This document shows positions 1 to 9,440 of a DNA stretch of 64,000 bases, piece after piece. Source of the DNA: Pseudoalteromonas sp. DL-6 (GTDB lineage Bacteria > Pseudomonadota > Gammaproteobacteria > Enterobacterales > Alteromonadaceae); assembly GCF_004328665.1 (NCBI RefSeq), contig NZ_CP019770.1, positions 1,550,001 through 1,614,000 on the forward strand, given 5' to 3'. A model generated the notes under the pieces. That model was not told the DNA's origin. It made no database searches and worked only from the letters and a program-made list of their open reading frames with translations. The translations under genes and the position numbers were made by a program. The stretch's first letter is position 1. Every line of letters begins with the position of its first letter.

Positions 1-33
1 ATAGGGTTTGGGTAGTTCCAAGGTTACTCATAA

Positions 34-1356
34 TTATTCCTGCTCAGGCTTTTTTTTACGACGCATCGGGGTATCACCATCAATGTTGAGTGGTGCTTTA
101 ATTGGGGCTGCTGGTTTTTTAGGTTTCGCTTTGCGTTTTTGATGTGGTTTTTTATCAGCCACTACCTTTTTAATTGGTTTAACTGGCGTAACCTTTTTCT
201 CTTTGATGCCTTTAAATTTCGCTTTTAAACCATCAACCACCGCAAACGACAATTCGTCATTTAAAAATGACTTTATTGCTAAGTAACTTGCCCAATCTTT
301 AGGACCAACAAATGATAGCGCGTTGCCTTTAAAACCAGCTCGGCCTGTGCGACCAATACGGTGAACGTATTCTTCAGCGTGTTTTGGTAGATCAAAATTA
401 ATAACATGGGTAACACTGAGTAAATCTAAACCGCGAGATGCAACATCAGTAGTAATTAATATTTTAAAGTTCTCACGGCTAAACGCATCCATGATATCAA
501 GGCGCTTACTTTGAGTTAAATCCCCGGCTAGTGCGACAGACTTAAAGCCTTTACTATTTAATGCCTCGCTTAAGCGACTGGTATCAGCACGTGTTGCAGT
601 AAATATAATACATTGCCCTACATTACCTTGATTAAGGAAATGCTCAAGTAGCGCTTCTTTATGATCAAGATGATCGGCTAAATACAATGTTTGTTTAATA
701 TCACTGTGTTGCTCATTGGCTGCACTGAGCATAATTTGTTTTGGTTTTTTTAATAAATTACGCGAAAGGGCATCTACTTGAGCATGATCTAATGTCGCTG
801 AAAACAATAGGGTCTGGCGTAATCGGTGATCTGCCAGTTCATTAATTAACTTAAGCTGGTCGGTGAAACCTAAATCCAAAATACGGTCAGCTTCATCAAA
901 TATAAGTAGCTCTAAGCCACTTAACTGTAAAGAGCGTTGCTTTAAGTGATCGGCTAAGCGCCCTGGTGTAGCAACCACAAAATGTGGGTCGTTGCGCAGT
1001 GCTTTAATTTGGTCGTTAAAGTTTTCACCACCGAGAATTTTAACTGCCTTGATATTGGTACCGGCAATAAGTAATCGTAGTTGGGTGAACACTTGGGTTG
1101 CAAGCTCACGAGTTGGAGCAACAATAAGTACACGAGGATCACGTTTACTGAGTGCTTTTTGTTTCATTACTCGCTGCACTGCAGGTAATAAAAACGCTAA
1201 AGTTTTGCCTGACCCAGTTTTTGACTGAGCGAAAATGTCATGTCCAGCGAGTGCCGTTGGCACAGCATGAGCTTGAATATCGGTAGGCTGGGTGATCCCT
1301 TGGTGCGCTAATTGTGTTTCTAGGCGAGTATCAATCCCAAGATCAGTAAAGTGCAA
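34..1356 (-). CDS. DEAD-box ATP-dependent RNA helicase (RhlE/SrmB-like)
   Basis: This is a superfamily 2 RNA helicase that remodels RNA or ribosome assembly intermediates in the cytoplasm. The two RecA domains carry the expected motifs in order: AQSKTGSGKT (motif I), PTRELA (Ia), DEAD (II), SAT (III) and HRIGRTGRAG (VI). A lysine-rich tail of about 60 residues follows and probably binds RNA. An ATG exists at 1413, but a GGAG ribosome-binding site at 1366-1369 sits 9 nt before an in-frame TTG at 1356, and the protein homology (LHFTDLGI...) begins there. I therefore prefer the TTG start, giving 440 residues. The gene diverges from trhO. The subfamily is not certain from motifs alone. Confidence 0.9.
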   Translation of the reverse strand: MHFTDLGIDTRLETQLAHQGITQPTDIQAHAVPTALAGHDIFAQSKTGSGKTLAFLLPAVQRVMKQKALSKRDPRVLIVAPTRELATQVFTQLRLLIAGTNIKAVKILGGENFNDQIKALRNDPHFVVATPGRLADHLKQRSLQLSGLELLIFDEADRILDLGFTDQLKLINELADHRLRQTLLFSATLDHAQVDALSRNLLKKPKQIMLSAANEQHSDIKQTLYLADHLDHKEALLEHFLNQGNVGQCIIFTATRADTSRLSEALNSKGFKSVALAGDLTQSKRLDIMDAFSRENFKILITTDVASRGLDLLSVTHVINFDLPKHAEEYVHRIGRTGRAGFKGNALSFVGPKDWASYLAIKSFLNDELSFAVVDGLKAKFKGIKEKKVTPVKPIKKVVADKKPHQKRKAKPKKPAAPIKAPLNIDGDTPMRRKKKPEQE

Positions 1357-1457
1357 TGTATATTTCTCCAATATGAGCAAGTCTTGTAAATTTATCCGCG
1401 CATTATAGCCCACTGAGCCACTGCGCTAACAGTAAAAAGCGCATTATCATCCATTTT

Positions 1458-1486
1458 TTTGCATTTAAATAAAAAAAGCGTAAAAT
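1458..1486 (+). promoter_or_regulatory. Candidate sigma-70 promoter of trhO
   Basis: A -35 element TTTGCA (1458-1463) and a -10 element TAAAAT (1481-1486) are separated by 17 bp. They lie about 75 bp before the trhO ATG. The leader between them contains a small C/G-rich inverted repeat around 1521-1540 (GCCCC facing GGGG). The start codon is preceded by TAGGAAAA. Function is inferred from consensus only. Confidence 0.5.
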
Positions 1487-1560
1487 ACGCGCCCCATATG
1501 CGCCGGATTTACGATTCGGTAAACGCCCCTTGCGGGGTTTAAAGGCAAAATAGGAAAACC

Positions 1561-2568
1561 ATGACTGCTATCCATAAAGATAATGTAACCAGCGATCACT
1601 TTGTTGTGTGCGCACTGTATAAATTTGTTTCTTTACCTGATTTTGAAGCACTTCGCCAACCTTTACTTAATGTAATGGAGCAAAACGACGTGCGTGGTAC
1701 TTTGTTAATTGCCGCAGAAGGAATTAACGGAACTGTTTCAGCAAAACGTGAAGGCATTGATAACTTACTGGCGTGGTTAGACACCCAGCCTAATTTAGAC
1801 AATATTGTTACTAAAGAATCATATGATGACGAATGCCCGTTTTATCGCACTAAAGTAAAACTTAAAAAAGAAATCGTGACTATGGGTGTTGAGGGCGTTG
1901 ACCCATTAAAAGTAGTGGGCAGTTATGTTAAGCCAAATGAATGGAACGCCCTTATTTCTGATCCAGAGGTTATCCTTGTTGATACCCGAAATGATTATGA
2001 AATTGAAATTGGTACGTTTCAAAACGCGGTCGACCCAAACACGAAGACGTTCCGCGAATTTCCGCAGTGGGCCAAAGAAAATCTCGACCCAGAAAAGCAT
2101 AAAAAAGTAGCTATGTTTTGTACAGGTGGTATTCGTTGCGAAAAATCAACAGCTTATATGAAAGAGCAGGGCTTTGATGAGGTATACCACCTTGAAGGCG
2201 GCATATTAAAATACCTAGAAGAAGTACCAAAAGAAGAAACCATGTGGGAAGGCGAGTGCTTTGTATTTGATAACCGTGTCGCGGTAAATCATGACTTACA
2301 AAAAGGCTCATATGATCAGTGTCACGCATGTCGGATGCCTATCACAGAAGAAGAAAAGCAAAAGCCTGAATACATGGAAGGGGTGTCGTGTCATCATTGT
2401 ATTGATGATGTAACCGACGAGCAGCGTGAACGTTTTGCTGAGCGTCAAAAGCAAATAGAATTGGCACAAGCACGCGGTGAAGGCCACATTGGTAACGAAG
2501 CACAAGCTGCTTTACAGCAACGTAAAGAAGCAAAAAAAGCGCAAAAAGACGCACAACGAAATAAATAA
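1561..2568 (+). CDS. trhO: tRNA uridine(34) hydroxylase TrhO (rhodanese domain)
   Basis: TrhO (formerly YceA) performs oxygen-dependent hydroxylation of uridine 34 in the tRNA wobble position, making ho5U, the precursor of cmo5U/mcmo5U. The 335-residue protein has the family architecture: an N-terminal ferredoxin-like domain, then a rhodanese domain with the loop [10 protein letters not shown] at residues 187-196 (catalytic Cys187, second Cys193). A C-terminal segment has paired cysteines (CHAC and CHHC) followed by a charged tail. Length is close to the E. coli protein (350). It is a single-gene unit with its own promoter and a strong terminator. Confidence 0.95.
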   Translation: MTAIHKDNVTSDHFVVCALYKFVSLPDFEALRQPLLNVMEQNDVRGTLLIAAEGINGTVSAKREGIDNLLAWLDTQPNLDNIVTKESYDDECPFYRTKVKLKKEIVTMGVEGVDPLKVVGSYVKPNEWNALISDPEVILVDTRNDYEIEIGTFQNAVDPNTKTFREFPQWAKENLDPEKHKKVAMFCTGGIRCEKSTAYMKEQGFDEVYHLEGGILKYLEEVPKEETMWEGECFVFDNRVAVNHDLQKGSYDQCHACRMPITEEEKQKPEYMEGVSCHHCIDDVTDEQRERFAERQKQIELAQARGEGHIGNEAQAALQQRKEAKKAQKDAQRNK

Positions 2569-2591
2569 TACCACGCGTTTATTTATTCATT

Positions 2592-2621
2592 AAAAAACCT
2601 CAGTAAATATTGAGGTTTTTT
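2592..2621 (+). terminator. Intrinsic terminator after trhO
   Basis: An 11-bp inverted repeat (AAAAAACCTCA facing TGAGGTTTTTT) has an 8-nt loop and an in-stem T run. It is nearly symmetrical, so it could also stop transcripts of the convergent lipoprotein gene. Confidence 0.85.
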
Positions 2622-2695
2622 ATTTAAAAGTAATTTATAAATAGCGAGCTACATTGCTTAGCAGCTTAAAGGTTTGATACTCACTTTGAGCTTAA

Positions 2696-3124
2696 TCAAC
2701 GAATACAATAACTTTTATCTATCGGCGTAAGTGTAATTTTATTAGCTGAATTTACAAGAACACATTCTGTGTTTTTATCGAGTTTTTTCTTTTGAATAAC
2801 CGTAAATTCACCTTCATCAGCAGCGTATAAGTTATACTGATAAGCCGTATTACCTCCCTCAAATAATGCAGTAAATAACCCTCCAACTAAACCGCCGACA
2901 ATAGCGCCACCAATCATTTCTTCGCTGTTGCCATCTAAGCTGTCAACAAAGCCAAAACCCGCTCCCGCAGCTATGCCTGTTCCAACTTCAGAGGAAAGTG
3001 TTACTTTTTGCTCTGACTCAACAGATGCATAATAGCGTTTAATTAATTGATTTTGACTCGTACGATCAACCCCTTGTGATGCACAGCCACTAAGTAGTAA
3101 AACCAAAATTATACTTTTATTCAT
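2696..3124 (-). CDS. Small glycine-zipper lipoprotein
   Basis: This is a predicted lipoprotein of 142 residues. The N-terminus has a short hydrophobic signal and a lipobox LLSGC, with Cys14 as the lipidation site and Ala-Ser-Gln after it, which suggests outer-membrane sorting. The middle (about residues 46-90) is a glycine-zipper-like membrane segment with repeated GxxxG/GxGxG spacing (GTGIAAGAGFG, GGAIVGGLVGG), as in Rick_17kDa/SlyB-like envelope proteins. The C-terminal 40 residues are polar and contain two cysteines. No operon partner; it is convergent with trhO. The exact role is unknown. Confidence 0.7.
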   Translation of the reverse strand: MNKSIILVLLLSGCASQGVDRTSQNQLIKRYYASVESEQKVTLSSEVGTGIAAGAGFGFVDSLDGNSEEMIGGAIVGGLVGGLFTALFEGGNTAYQYNLYAADEGEFTVIQKKKLDKNTECVLVNSANKITLTPIDKSYCIR

Positions 3125-3345
3125 AAATACTCGTTTGTATATTCACTCTAATGACCAAATCATAGTGTTTAATACGCACAAAATATGTGGTGATTTTGTA
3201 GGCTGGTGTAAGAATATGTATTAAATACGTGGGTGTTTAATTTCAGCGTGTTGTTTTGCTAATTAGTCGTACTAAGCTATTTATTGATCATAGAGGTGTT
3301 AAACTGCGTAACATAATGGAAATAATAATTAATTAGGGTGATCCT

Positions 3346-4362
3346 TTGAAGTCGCAAAATCTTTTAATGGGCATAACGGCCTTATTTTTATCGGTTAGTT
3401 TGCCAGTAACTGGTGCTAGCGTGGTCGTTGAAAATATCGCTATGGAACAAGCCCAACAGCAGGTTCAGGCTGTTGGTAATGCTGAAGCTATCCATTCTGT
3501 TATTTTATATCCTGCCGTAGGTGACAAAGTAGCAGCGGTTCATTTTAAACCTGGCGATAAGGTTAAAGAAGGTGATATTTTACTTGAGCTAGATTCACGT
3601 AGGCAAAAAGCGGCCCTTGAAGAGGCTAAAATAAAATTAGCAGATAGTCAGCGAACTTTAAAACGTTTAAAACAAAGCCAAGCTAAAGGAGCTGTTCCGC
3701 AAAGTGATGTAGACGATGCAAAAACCATCGTGGAGCTTGCAAAAGTTACTCTCACTCAAGCCGAAACTGAATTAGAAGACCGCCAAGTCCGTGCCCCTTT
3801 TAATGGCACTATGGGGCTGACTGACATTGAAGTGGGTGACAGAATCACAACACAAACAATGATTGCTAGCATCGATGATACCCGCCAGTTATACATTAAT
3901 TTTAACGCGCCTGAATCAGCGATTGCGATGCTCAGAAATAATGCTAGTGTACGCGTGTTCCCATGGCAATCGCAAGCGCCTGTTGAGGCAGAAATAGCTT
4001 ATTTAGACTCACGTATAGACCCACAAACTCGTACCTTAAGAGTCAAAGCAAAGTTAAATAACAAAGATCAACAATTCTTACCGGGTATGAGTTTTCGAGT
4101 ACATATAGAAGTATTAGGTCAACGCTTTGCCGCTATTCCTGAAGCAGCACTACTGTGGGGCGCAACGGGTCCATATGTGTGGACGAGTGTGGATAACAAA
4201 GCTACCCGGGTTGATGTGAAAATAGAGCAACGCTTGGCAGGGCGCTTACTCGTATCAGGGGCATTACAGCCAAACGATACGTTAGTTGTTGAAGGCGTTC
4301 AGCGCTTGCGAGCCAATCAAGAATTAAGCTTTACTGCACCTATCGCTAGTACGCAGGAGTAG
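3346..4362 (+). CDS. RND efflux periplasmic adaptor subunit (MFP/HlyD family)
   Basis: This is the membrane-fusion protein linking the downstream RND pump to an outer-membrane channel. It has an N-terminal signal sequence (about residues 1-24), a lipoyl/barrel-sandwich half (AVGDKVAAVHFKPGDKVKEG), an alpha-helical hairpin at about 85-135, the second lipoyl half (RQVRAPFNGTMG), then beta-barrel and membrane-proximal domains. The start is TTG at 3346 with an AGGGTG ribosome-binding site at 3335-3340; no better ATG gives an intact signal peptide. The pump gene begins 2 nt after the stop, so the pair is an operon. No TolC-like gene is adjacent. Confidence 0.9.
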   Translation: MKSQNLLMGITALFLSVSLPVTGASVVVENIAMEQAQQQVQAVGNAEAIHSVILYPAVGDKVAAVHFKPGDKVKEGDILLELDSRRQKAALEEAKIKLADSQRTLKRLKQSQAKGAVPQSDVDDAKTIVELAKVTLTQAETELEDRQVRAPFNGTMGLTDIEVGDRITTQTMIASIDDTRQLYINFNAPESAIAMLRNNASVRVFPWQSQAPVEAEIAYLDSRIDPQTRTLRVKAKLNNKDQQFLPGMSFRVHIEVLGQRFAAIPEAALLWGATGPYVWTSVDNKATRVDVKIEQRLAGRLLVSGALQPNDTLVVEGVQRLRANQELSFTAPIASTQE

Positions 4363-4364
4363 CC

Positions 4365-7300
4365 ATGAAACAGCAACCTATGATGCAAGACTTGCCGTCT
4401 ATGGCAATTCGCCGCCCTGTACTTATTGTGGTGCTTAATTTATTAATAATTATTGCCGGTATCGCCGCTATAGCTGGCGTAGAAGTGCGAGAGCTTCCTG
4501 ATGTCGATAGGCCGCGTATTACGGTATCAGCTTCGTTTCCAGGTGGTTCCCCAGAAACCGTTGACACTGAAGTCACCAGCAAACTTGAAGGTGCTGTTGC
4601 CCGTGTGAGTGGAGTTAAATCTATTCGTGCACAAAGTGAAGAAGGCAGCTCACGTATTGTGGTTGAATTTAGACCTGGTGTTAATCTGGATGATGCCGCT
4701 AATGAAACGCGCGAGTCAGTTTCGCGAGTGCAAAGAGAGCTCCCAGAAGAGGTTGAGCGTGTCTCCATTATAAAAGCCGATAATGATGCTGAGGCGGTCG
4801 TATCACTCACCGTATCAAGTGAGAGTTTATCGTTAGAGGCATTAACCGAGCGAGTTGATGTTGACTTAGCACCACAGTTTTTAACTATTCCCGGTGTTGC
4901 TGATGTGCGCTTAAACGGTGATAGAGAACGAGTGCTTAGAGTACGTATAGATCCGCTTAAGCTCAGTAGCTTTAATTTAACTATTCCTGATGTTGCTGAC
5001 GTTCTCAGGCAAGCTCCCTTTGATGTGCCTGCAGGAAGTTTAAAATCAAACGATCAGCAAATTATTGTGCGTGCTGATGCTACTTCGGTTACACCAGATC
5101 AAGTCGGTGATATTATCATTCGTGGTGATACCCGTATTAGCGATATCGCCGCGGTATATTTTGGCCCGGCCGATCCACGCTCTATGGTTAGGCTCAATGG
5201 TAAACCCGTTATTGGTATGGAAATTATCCGCCAAGCGCAATCTAACACCATAGAAATATCAGATGAAGTTCTAAAGCTTATAGAGGGAATGCGTGAACGC
5301 TTTCCTCAGATGGAATTTACCTTAACATCAGATGATGCACAATTTATTAGAAGTTCAGTGGATGAAGTTATTAACTCATTAGTGCTGACAGTGCTGCTAG
5401 TGATCATTACTTTATGGGTGTTTATTGGCTCATGGCGCGCAACCTTAGTGCCAGCATTTGCCATTCCGGTTGCCTTGATAGGCTCGTTAGCACTGATATG
5501 GGCACTGGGTTTTTCCATTAATATTTTAACCTTACTCGCATTGGTACTTGCGACTGGTTTAATCGTTGATGATGCGATTGTGGTGAGTGAAAACATTCAA
5601 CGCCAGCGTGGGTTAGGGCTAGGCAGGCGTGCCGCAGCGGTTGTTGGTACCCGTGAAGTATTTTTTGCCGTTATTGCCACCACGGCAGTGTTAGCAGCTG
5701 TGTTTGTTCCCATCGCTTTTTTACCCTCTACAGCAGGGCGTTTATTCAGAGAGTTTGGCGGTGTTCTTGCCGGTGCAGTGATCATATCAAGCTTTGTTGC
5801 GTTATCGTTAGTGCCGGCACTTACCTCTAAGCTAAAGCTTAAACAAGGCGGTTTTCATCCATTTGCTAAGCTTGGTAACGTACTTGCTAATTTATATACC
5901 AAAACAATTCATAAAGTACTCGATCATGCGTGGCTTACCTTTATTGCTTGTTTATTAGTGGCTGGTGGTTCAGGTGCGTTGTATATGAGCTTAGATAACG
6001 AGTTACTACCAACAGAAGATCGCGGTAAAATTAGAATATTTGCTCGTGGTCCAGATGGCGTAGGCTTAAACTTTATGGACAGGCAAGCCATTAAAATGGA
6101 AGACACCTTACTGCCTTTCGTCGAAAGCGGTGAAATTGAATCTATTTACACAGTAGTTGGTCAATGGGACCCTAATATTGTGTTCATCACTGTACCTTTA
6201 AAGCACTGGGATGAACGTAACTTTAGTCAACAAGAAATCATCAATAAAATTCGTCAGCCTTTAATGAATATTCCTGGAGCACCCGCATACGCAGGAGGCG
6301 CTAATAGTTTAAATTTACGTGGCCAAGGTGGCGGAATCGAAATTGCTTTGCTGGGGCAAGATTACCTTGAAATATTTAAAGCTGCACAGCAGTTTTCAGC
6401 AGATCTTGAAAAAGCAGTACCTGAGGTTGCACCTGTTCGCGTATCGTATCAGCCATCGCAACCACAACTTCGCGTCAATATAGACAGACGACGCGCAGAA
6501 GAACTCGGTGTATCGTTAAGTGATATAGCCATTACTTTAAGAGCTGCCATTAATGGCGACGATATAGCCGATTTAAATATTGGCGATCAGTCAATACCAA
6601 TTATGTTACAGGCTCAAAATCAAACCATTAATGACCCCAGTGATTTAGCAAATTTATATGTAAGCGCCCGCGATAATCAATTAGTACCGCTCAGTAGTGT
6701 CGCTAATATTACAGAGGAAGGCGTAGCTGCAGAGCTTGAGCGCCATGCTCAGCGACGTGCCATAGAATTAAGCATGGAATTACCCGAAGGTTTAACTATT
6801 GCCACGCTGGTTGAGCAAATAAAACAAGTGTCTGAGCAATCATTACCAGCAGGTATTACTTTAGCGTTTAAAGGGGAAGCTCTGACATTTGAAGAGACCT
6901 CAAACGAAGTATTAATGACCTATGTATTGGCATTTTTAATTGTATTTTTAGTATTGGCAGCACAATTTGAAAACGTTAACAGCGCCATTGTGGTGATGAT
7001 TACTGTGCCATTTGGTATTACATCCGCTATTTTAGCACTGTATTTAACCGGCACATCACTCAATATTTATTCGCAAATTGGTCTGGTAATGCTTATTGGT
7101 TTAATCGCTAAAAACGCAATTTTATTGGTCGAGTTTGCTGATCAATTAAGAGATAACGGGCTTAGTGTTCGAAAAGCGGTTGAACAAGCTGCACTGGTAC
7201 GCCTACGACCCATTACCATGACCTTAATTTCTACTTTATTGGGTGCATTACCGCTTATTATGTCAACAGGTGCGGGCGCTGAGGCGCGTAATGCGATTGG

Positions 7301-7448
7301 CTGGGTGGTGTTTGGTGGACTAGCATTAGCGGTATTGTTTACGCTTTATTTAACACCGGTGATTTATTTAGGACTTGCACGTTTTACCAGCCCTCGCGGC
7401 GATGAGTCAAAACAATTAGCGCAGGAGTTAGAGCAAGTAGATAATTAA
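4365..7448 (+). CDS. RND efflux pump, HAE-1 family inner-membrane subunit
   Basis: This is a 1027-residue proton-driven multidrug exporter of the AcrB/MexB type. The first transmembrane helix (about 15-37) is followed by a large periplasmic porter/docking region, the TM2-TM6 block (about 338-480), a second periplasmic region and TM8-TM12 (about 865-1010). The TM4 motif VDDAIVV is at 401-407, giving the two conserved aspartates (402, 403) of the proton relay; the second-half counterpart (MLIGLIAKNAILLVEF) is present. It is translated 2 nt after the adaptor. Substrate cannot be deduced. A partner TolC-type channel must be encoded elsewhere. Confidence 0.93.
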   Translation: MKQQPMMQDLPSMAIRRPVLIVVLNLLIIIAGIAAIAGVEVRELPDVDRPRITVSASFPGGSPETVDTEVTSKLEGAVARVSGVKSIRAQSEEGSSRIVVEFRPGVNLDDAANETRESVSRVQRELPEEVERVSIIKADNDAEAVVSLTVSSESLSLEALTERVDVDLAPQFLTIPGVADVRLNGDRERVLRVRIDPLKLSSFNLTIPDVADVLRQAPFDVPAGSLKSNDQQIIVRADATSVTPDQVGDIIIRGDTRISDIAAVYFGPADPRSMVRLNGKPVIGMEIIRQAQSNTIEISDEVLKLIEGMRERFPQMEFTLTSDDAQFIRSSVDEVINSLVLTVLLVIITLWVFIGSWRATLVPAFAIPVALIGSLALIWALGFSINILTLLALVLATGLIVDDAIVVSENIQRQRGLGLGRRAAAVVGTREVFFAVIATTAVLAAVFVPIAFLPSTAGRLFREFGGVLAGAVIISSFVALSLVPALTSKLKLKQGGFHPFAKLGNVLANLYTKTIHKVLDHAWLTFIACLLVAGGSGALYMSLDNELLPTEDRGKIRIFARGPDGVGLNFMDRQAIKMEDTLLPFVESGEIESIYTVVGQWDPNIVFITVPLKHWDERNFSQQEIINKIRQPLMNIPGAPAYAGGANSLNLRGQGGGIEIALLGQDYLEIFKAAQQFSADLEKAVPEVAPVRVSYQPSQPQLRVNIDRRRAEELGVSLSDIAITLRAAINGDDIADLNIGDQSIPIMLQAQNQTINDPSDLANLYVSARDNQLVPLSSVANITEEGVAAELERHAQRRAIELSMELPEGLTIATLVEQIKQVSEQSLPAGITLAFKGEALTFEETSNEVLMTYVLAFLIVFLVLAAQFENVNSAIVVMITVPFGITSAILALYLTGTSLNIYSQIGLVMLIGLIAKNAILLVEFADQLRDNGLSVRKAVEQAALVRLRPITMTLISTLLGALPLIMSTGAGAEARNAIGWVVFGGLALAVLFTLYLTPVIYLGLARFTSPRGDESKQLAQELEQVDN

Positions 7449-7466
7449 TCGCTAACTATTTACGTA

Positions 7467-7500
7467 AATTGGCTATTTTTCTTTGAAAAAATAGCCAATT
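7467..7500 (+). terminator. Intrinsic terminator after the RND pump
   Basis: A perfect 14-bp inverted repeat (AATTGGCTATTTTT and its complement) has a 6-nt loop. The T run lies in the left arm and the A run in the right arm, so it is T-poor downstream on the plus strand; stem strength is the main evidence. Confidence 0.65.
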
Positions 7501-7541
7501 AGGCTCACAATTCAACTAGATTCACGCCACAAGGATTCCCT

Positions 7542-9437
7542 ATGCAGGCCGAGCAAGTTGAAATAGCCCAATTTTTAGTTGAACATCCCCCATTTGATAC
7601 GCTTCCTACTGAGGCATTGAACGAATTAGCAATGCAAATAGAGGTTGCTTACTTTCGTGCCGAAACTGATATCCTGCATTTAGGGCAAGATATTAGTGAC
7701 TTGTATATTATTCGTAGTGGCTCAGTTGAGATTTCACGTCGTAATGGTGAACTCTATAACCGCTTAGCTACAGGCGGTATTTTTGGCCAAATGGGTTTAT
7801 TGATGAACCGCAAAGTGCGGTTTCCAGCTCGTGCACTTGAAGATACCTTAACGTATTGTATTAATGTTAATACCTTCAACGAATACTGTGATAAATACGA
7901 AACCTTTGCTGACTTTTTCGAAGTGGATGGCAACGTACGCTTGCACCAAGCAATAGTAGAGCAAGCCGACAGCAATGATTTAACCACCGCAAAAGTTAAA
8001 TCATTATTACATCGCGATGTAGTCACTGTTACTACACAAACCCCCATACAAGACGTCGCGTTTTTGATGACACAAGAATCGGTCTCTTCAGTACTTGTTA
8101 CTGATATAGAAAAACAAATAAGCGACGATCCAGAAGAAGACGACGGTCAAGTCGTTGGAATTATAACCGACAGAGACATTCGCACTAAAGTGGTCGCCCA
8201 AGGGTTAACATATGATACACCCGCCAAAGAAGTAATGACATCAAGCTTAGTACTACTTGATAGCAACGCCTATGTGTTTGAAGCCGTTTTAGCCATGCTC
8301 AGAGATAACTTACATCACTTGCCTGTGGTACATAAAAAGCGACCAATAGGGGTGATATCGCTATCTGATATTTTACGCTATGAATCACAAAGTAGCTTAT
8401 TGTTAGTACGCGGTATTTTAGCTCAACAATCGGTAGATGACTTAGTTCATTACGCCCGCCAATTACCTAATGTGTTTGTGCGTATGGTAAACGAAGATGC
8501 TAATTCGCATATGATAGGGACCGCTATGGCAGTAATAGGACGTACCTTTAAACAGCGCCTATTAGCGCTAGCTGAAGAAAAGTTTGGCGAGCCGCCCATT
8601 CCTTATTGTTTTATTGCGCTGGGCTCAATGGCACGGGATGAGCAGTTAATTGTAACCGATCAAGATAATGCACTGATTTTAGATAATAGCTTCGATGAGG
8701 CATTGCACGATGAGTATTTTCAAAACTTATCAGACTTTGTGTGTGATGGCTTGGCTAAGTGTGGCTATACCTATTGTGATGGTGAAATTATGGCCTCGTT
8801 TAAAAAATGGCGTATGACCCGCGAACAATGGCAAGAAAAATTTGCTAGCTGGATGGCCGAGCCCAAACCGCAAGCACTGCTCAATAGCTCGATATTTTTT
8901 GACTTAGATGGTGTGTGGGGTAAGTTAAAGTGGGCCGATGAGCTTAAAACGCTGGTGGCAAAAGAAAGCAAAGTAAATAAACGCTTTTTAGCTAACCTTG
9001 CTGCTAATGCTCGCAATCGAACGCCACCATTGGGATTTTTTAACGGCTTTGTACTTGAGCACAATGGCCAACATAAGCGCTCAATGAACTTAAAACGTCG
9101 TGGTACAGCGCCGCTATCTGATGTGGTTCGCGTTCATGCATTAGCGGTCGGTTCACGTAAACAAAATTCGTTTGAGCGCTTAGAGGATATTATCGAGGCT
9201 AACTTATTACCCAAAGGCAAAGCACAAGATTTGCGTGATGCATTTGAATATATTGCCACTGTACGTATTCGCCATCAGGCATGGCAGATAGAGCAGGGTG
9301 AAGCGCCCGATAATGATTTAGATCCGCATTTACTCTCACCATTTGAGCAAAGTAATTTAAAAGAAGCTTTTGCGATTTTAGAAAAAGCGCAAAGCTTTTT
9401 AAAGTTTAGTTATTCTGCTCATTCAGGTGTGAAATAA
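7542..9437 (+). CDS. cNMP-binding / CBS / DUF294 nucleotidyltransferase-like protein
   Basis: This is a soluble 631-residue signalling protein. Domains in order: a cyclic-nucleotide-binding fold (about residues 15-130, with IRSGSVEISRRNGE and GGIFGQMGLL), paired CBS domains (about 150-285) that usually bind adenine nucleotides, and a GlnD-like nucleotidyltransferase domain whose motif GSMARDEQLIVTDQDNALI begins near residue 360. A DUF294 C-terminal helical domain (about 480-625) completes it. The intact GS-x(n)-DxD motif suggests nucleotidyl transfer, but the target is unknown. The exonuclease gene starts 3 nt downstream, a pairing I recall as common in marine gammaproteobacteria. Confidence 0.85.
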   Translation: MQAEQVEIAQFLVEHPPFDTLPTEALNELAMQIEVAYFRAETDILHLGQDISDLYIIRSGSVEISRRNGELYNRLATGGIFGQMGLLMNRKVRFPARALEDTLTYCINVNTFNEYCDKYETFADFFEVDGNVRLHQAIVEQADSNDLTTAKVKSLLHRDVVTVTTQTPIQDVAFLMTQESVSSVLVTDIEKQISDDPEEDDGQVVGIITDRDIRTKVVAQGLTYDTPAKEVMTSSLVLLDSNAYVFEAVLAMLRDNLHHLPVVHKKRPIGVISLSDILRYESQSSLLLVRGILAQQSVDDLVHYARQLPNVFVRMVNEDANSHMIGTAMAVIGRTFKQRLLALAEEKFGEPPIPYCFIALGSMARDEQLIVTDQDNALILDNSFDEALHDEYFQNLSDFVCDGLAKCGYTYCDGEIMASFKKWRMTREQWQEKFASWMAEPKPQALLNSSIFFDLDGVWGKLKWADELKTLVAKESKVNKRFLANLAANARNRTPPLGFFNGFVLEHNGQHKRSMNLKRRGTAPLSDVVRVHALAVGSRKQNSFERLEDIIEANLLPKGKAQDLRDAFEYIATVRIRHQAWQIEQGEAPDNDLDPHLLSPFEQSNLKEAFAILEKAQSFLKFSYSAHSGVK

Positions 9438-9440
9438 GTT

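Noticed and set aside
992..1228. Open frame opposite the helicase gene
   Set aside because: It lies wholly inside the helicase gene on the other strand, with low-complexity composition and no ribosome-binding site; the same applies to many other antisense frames in the window, such as 4346-4810, 5306-5596 and 31205-31639.
1491..1560. trhO leader considered as a riboswitch
   Set aside because: Only a short C/G hairpin is present; no conserved riboswitch core that I recognise.
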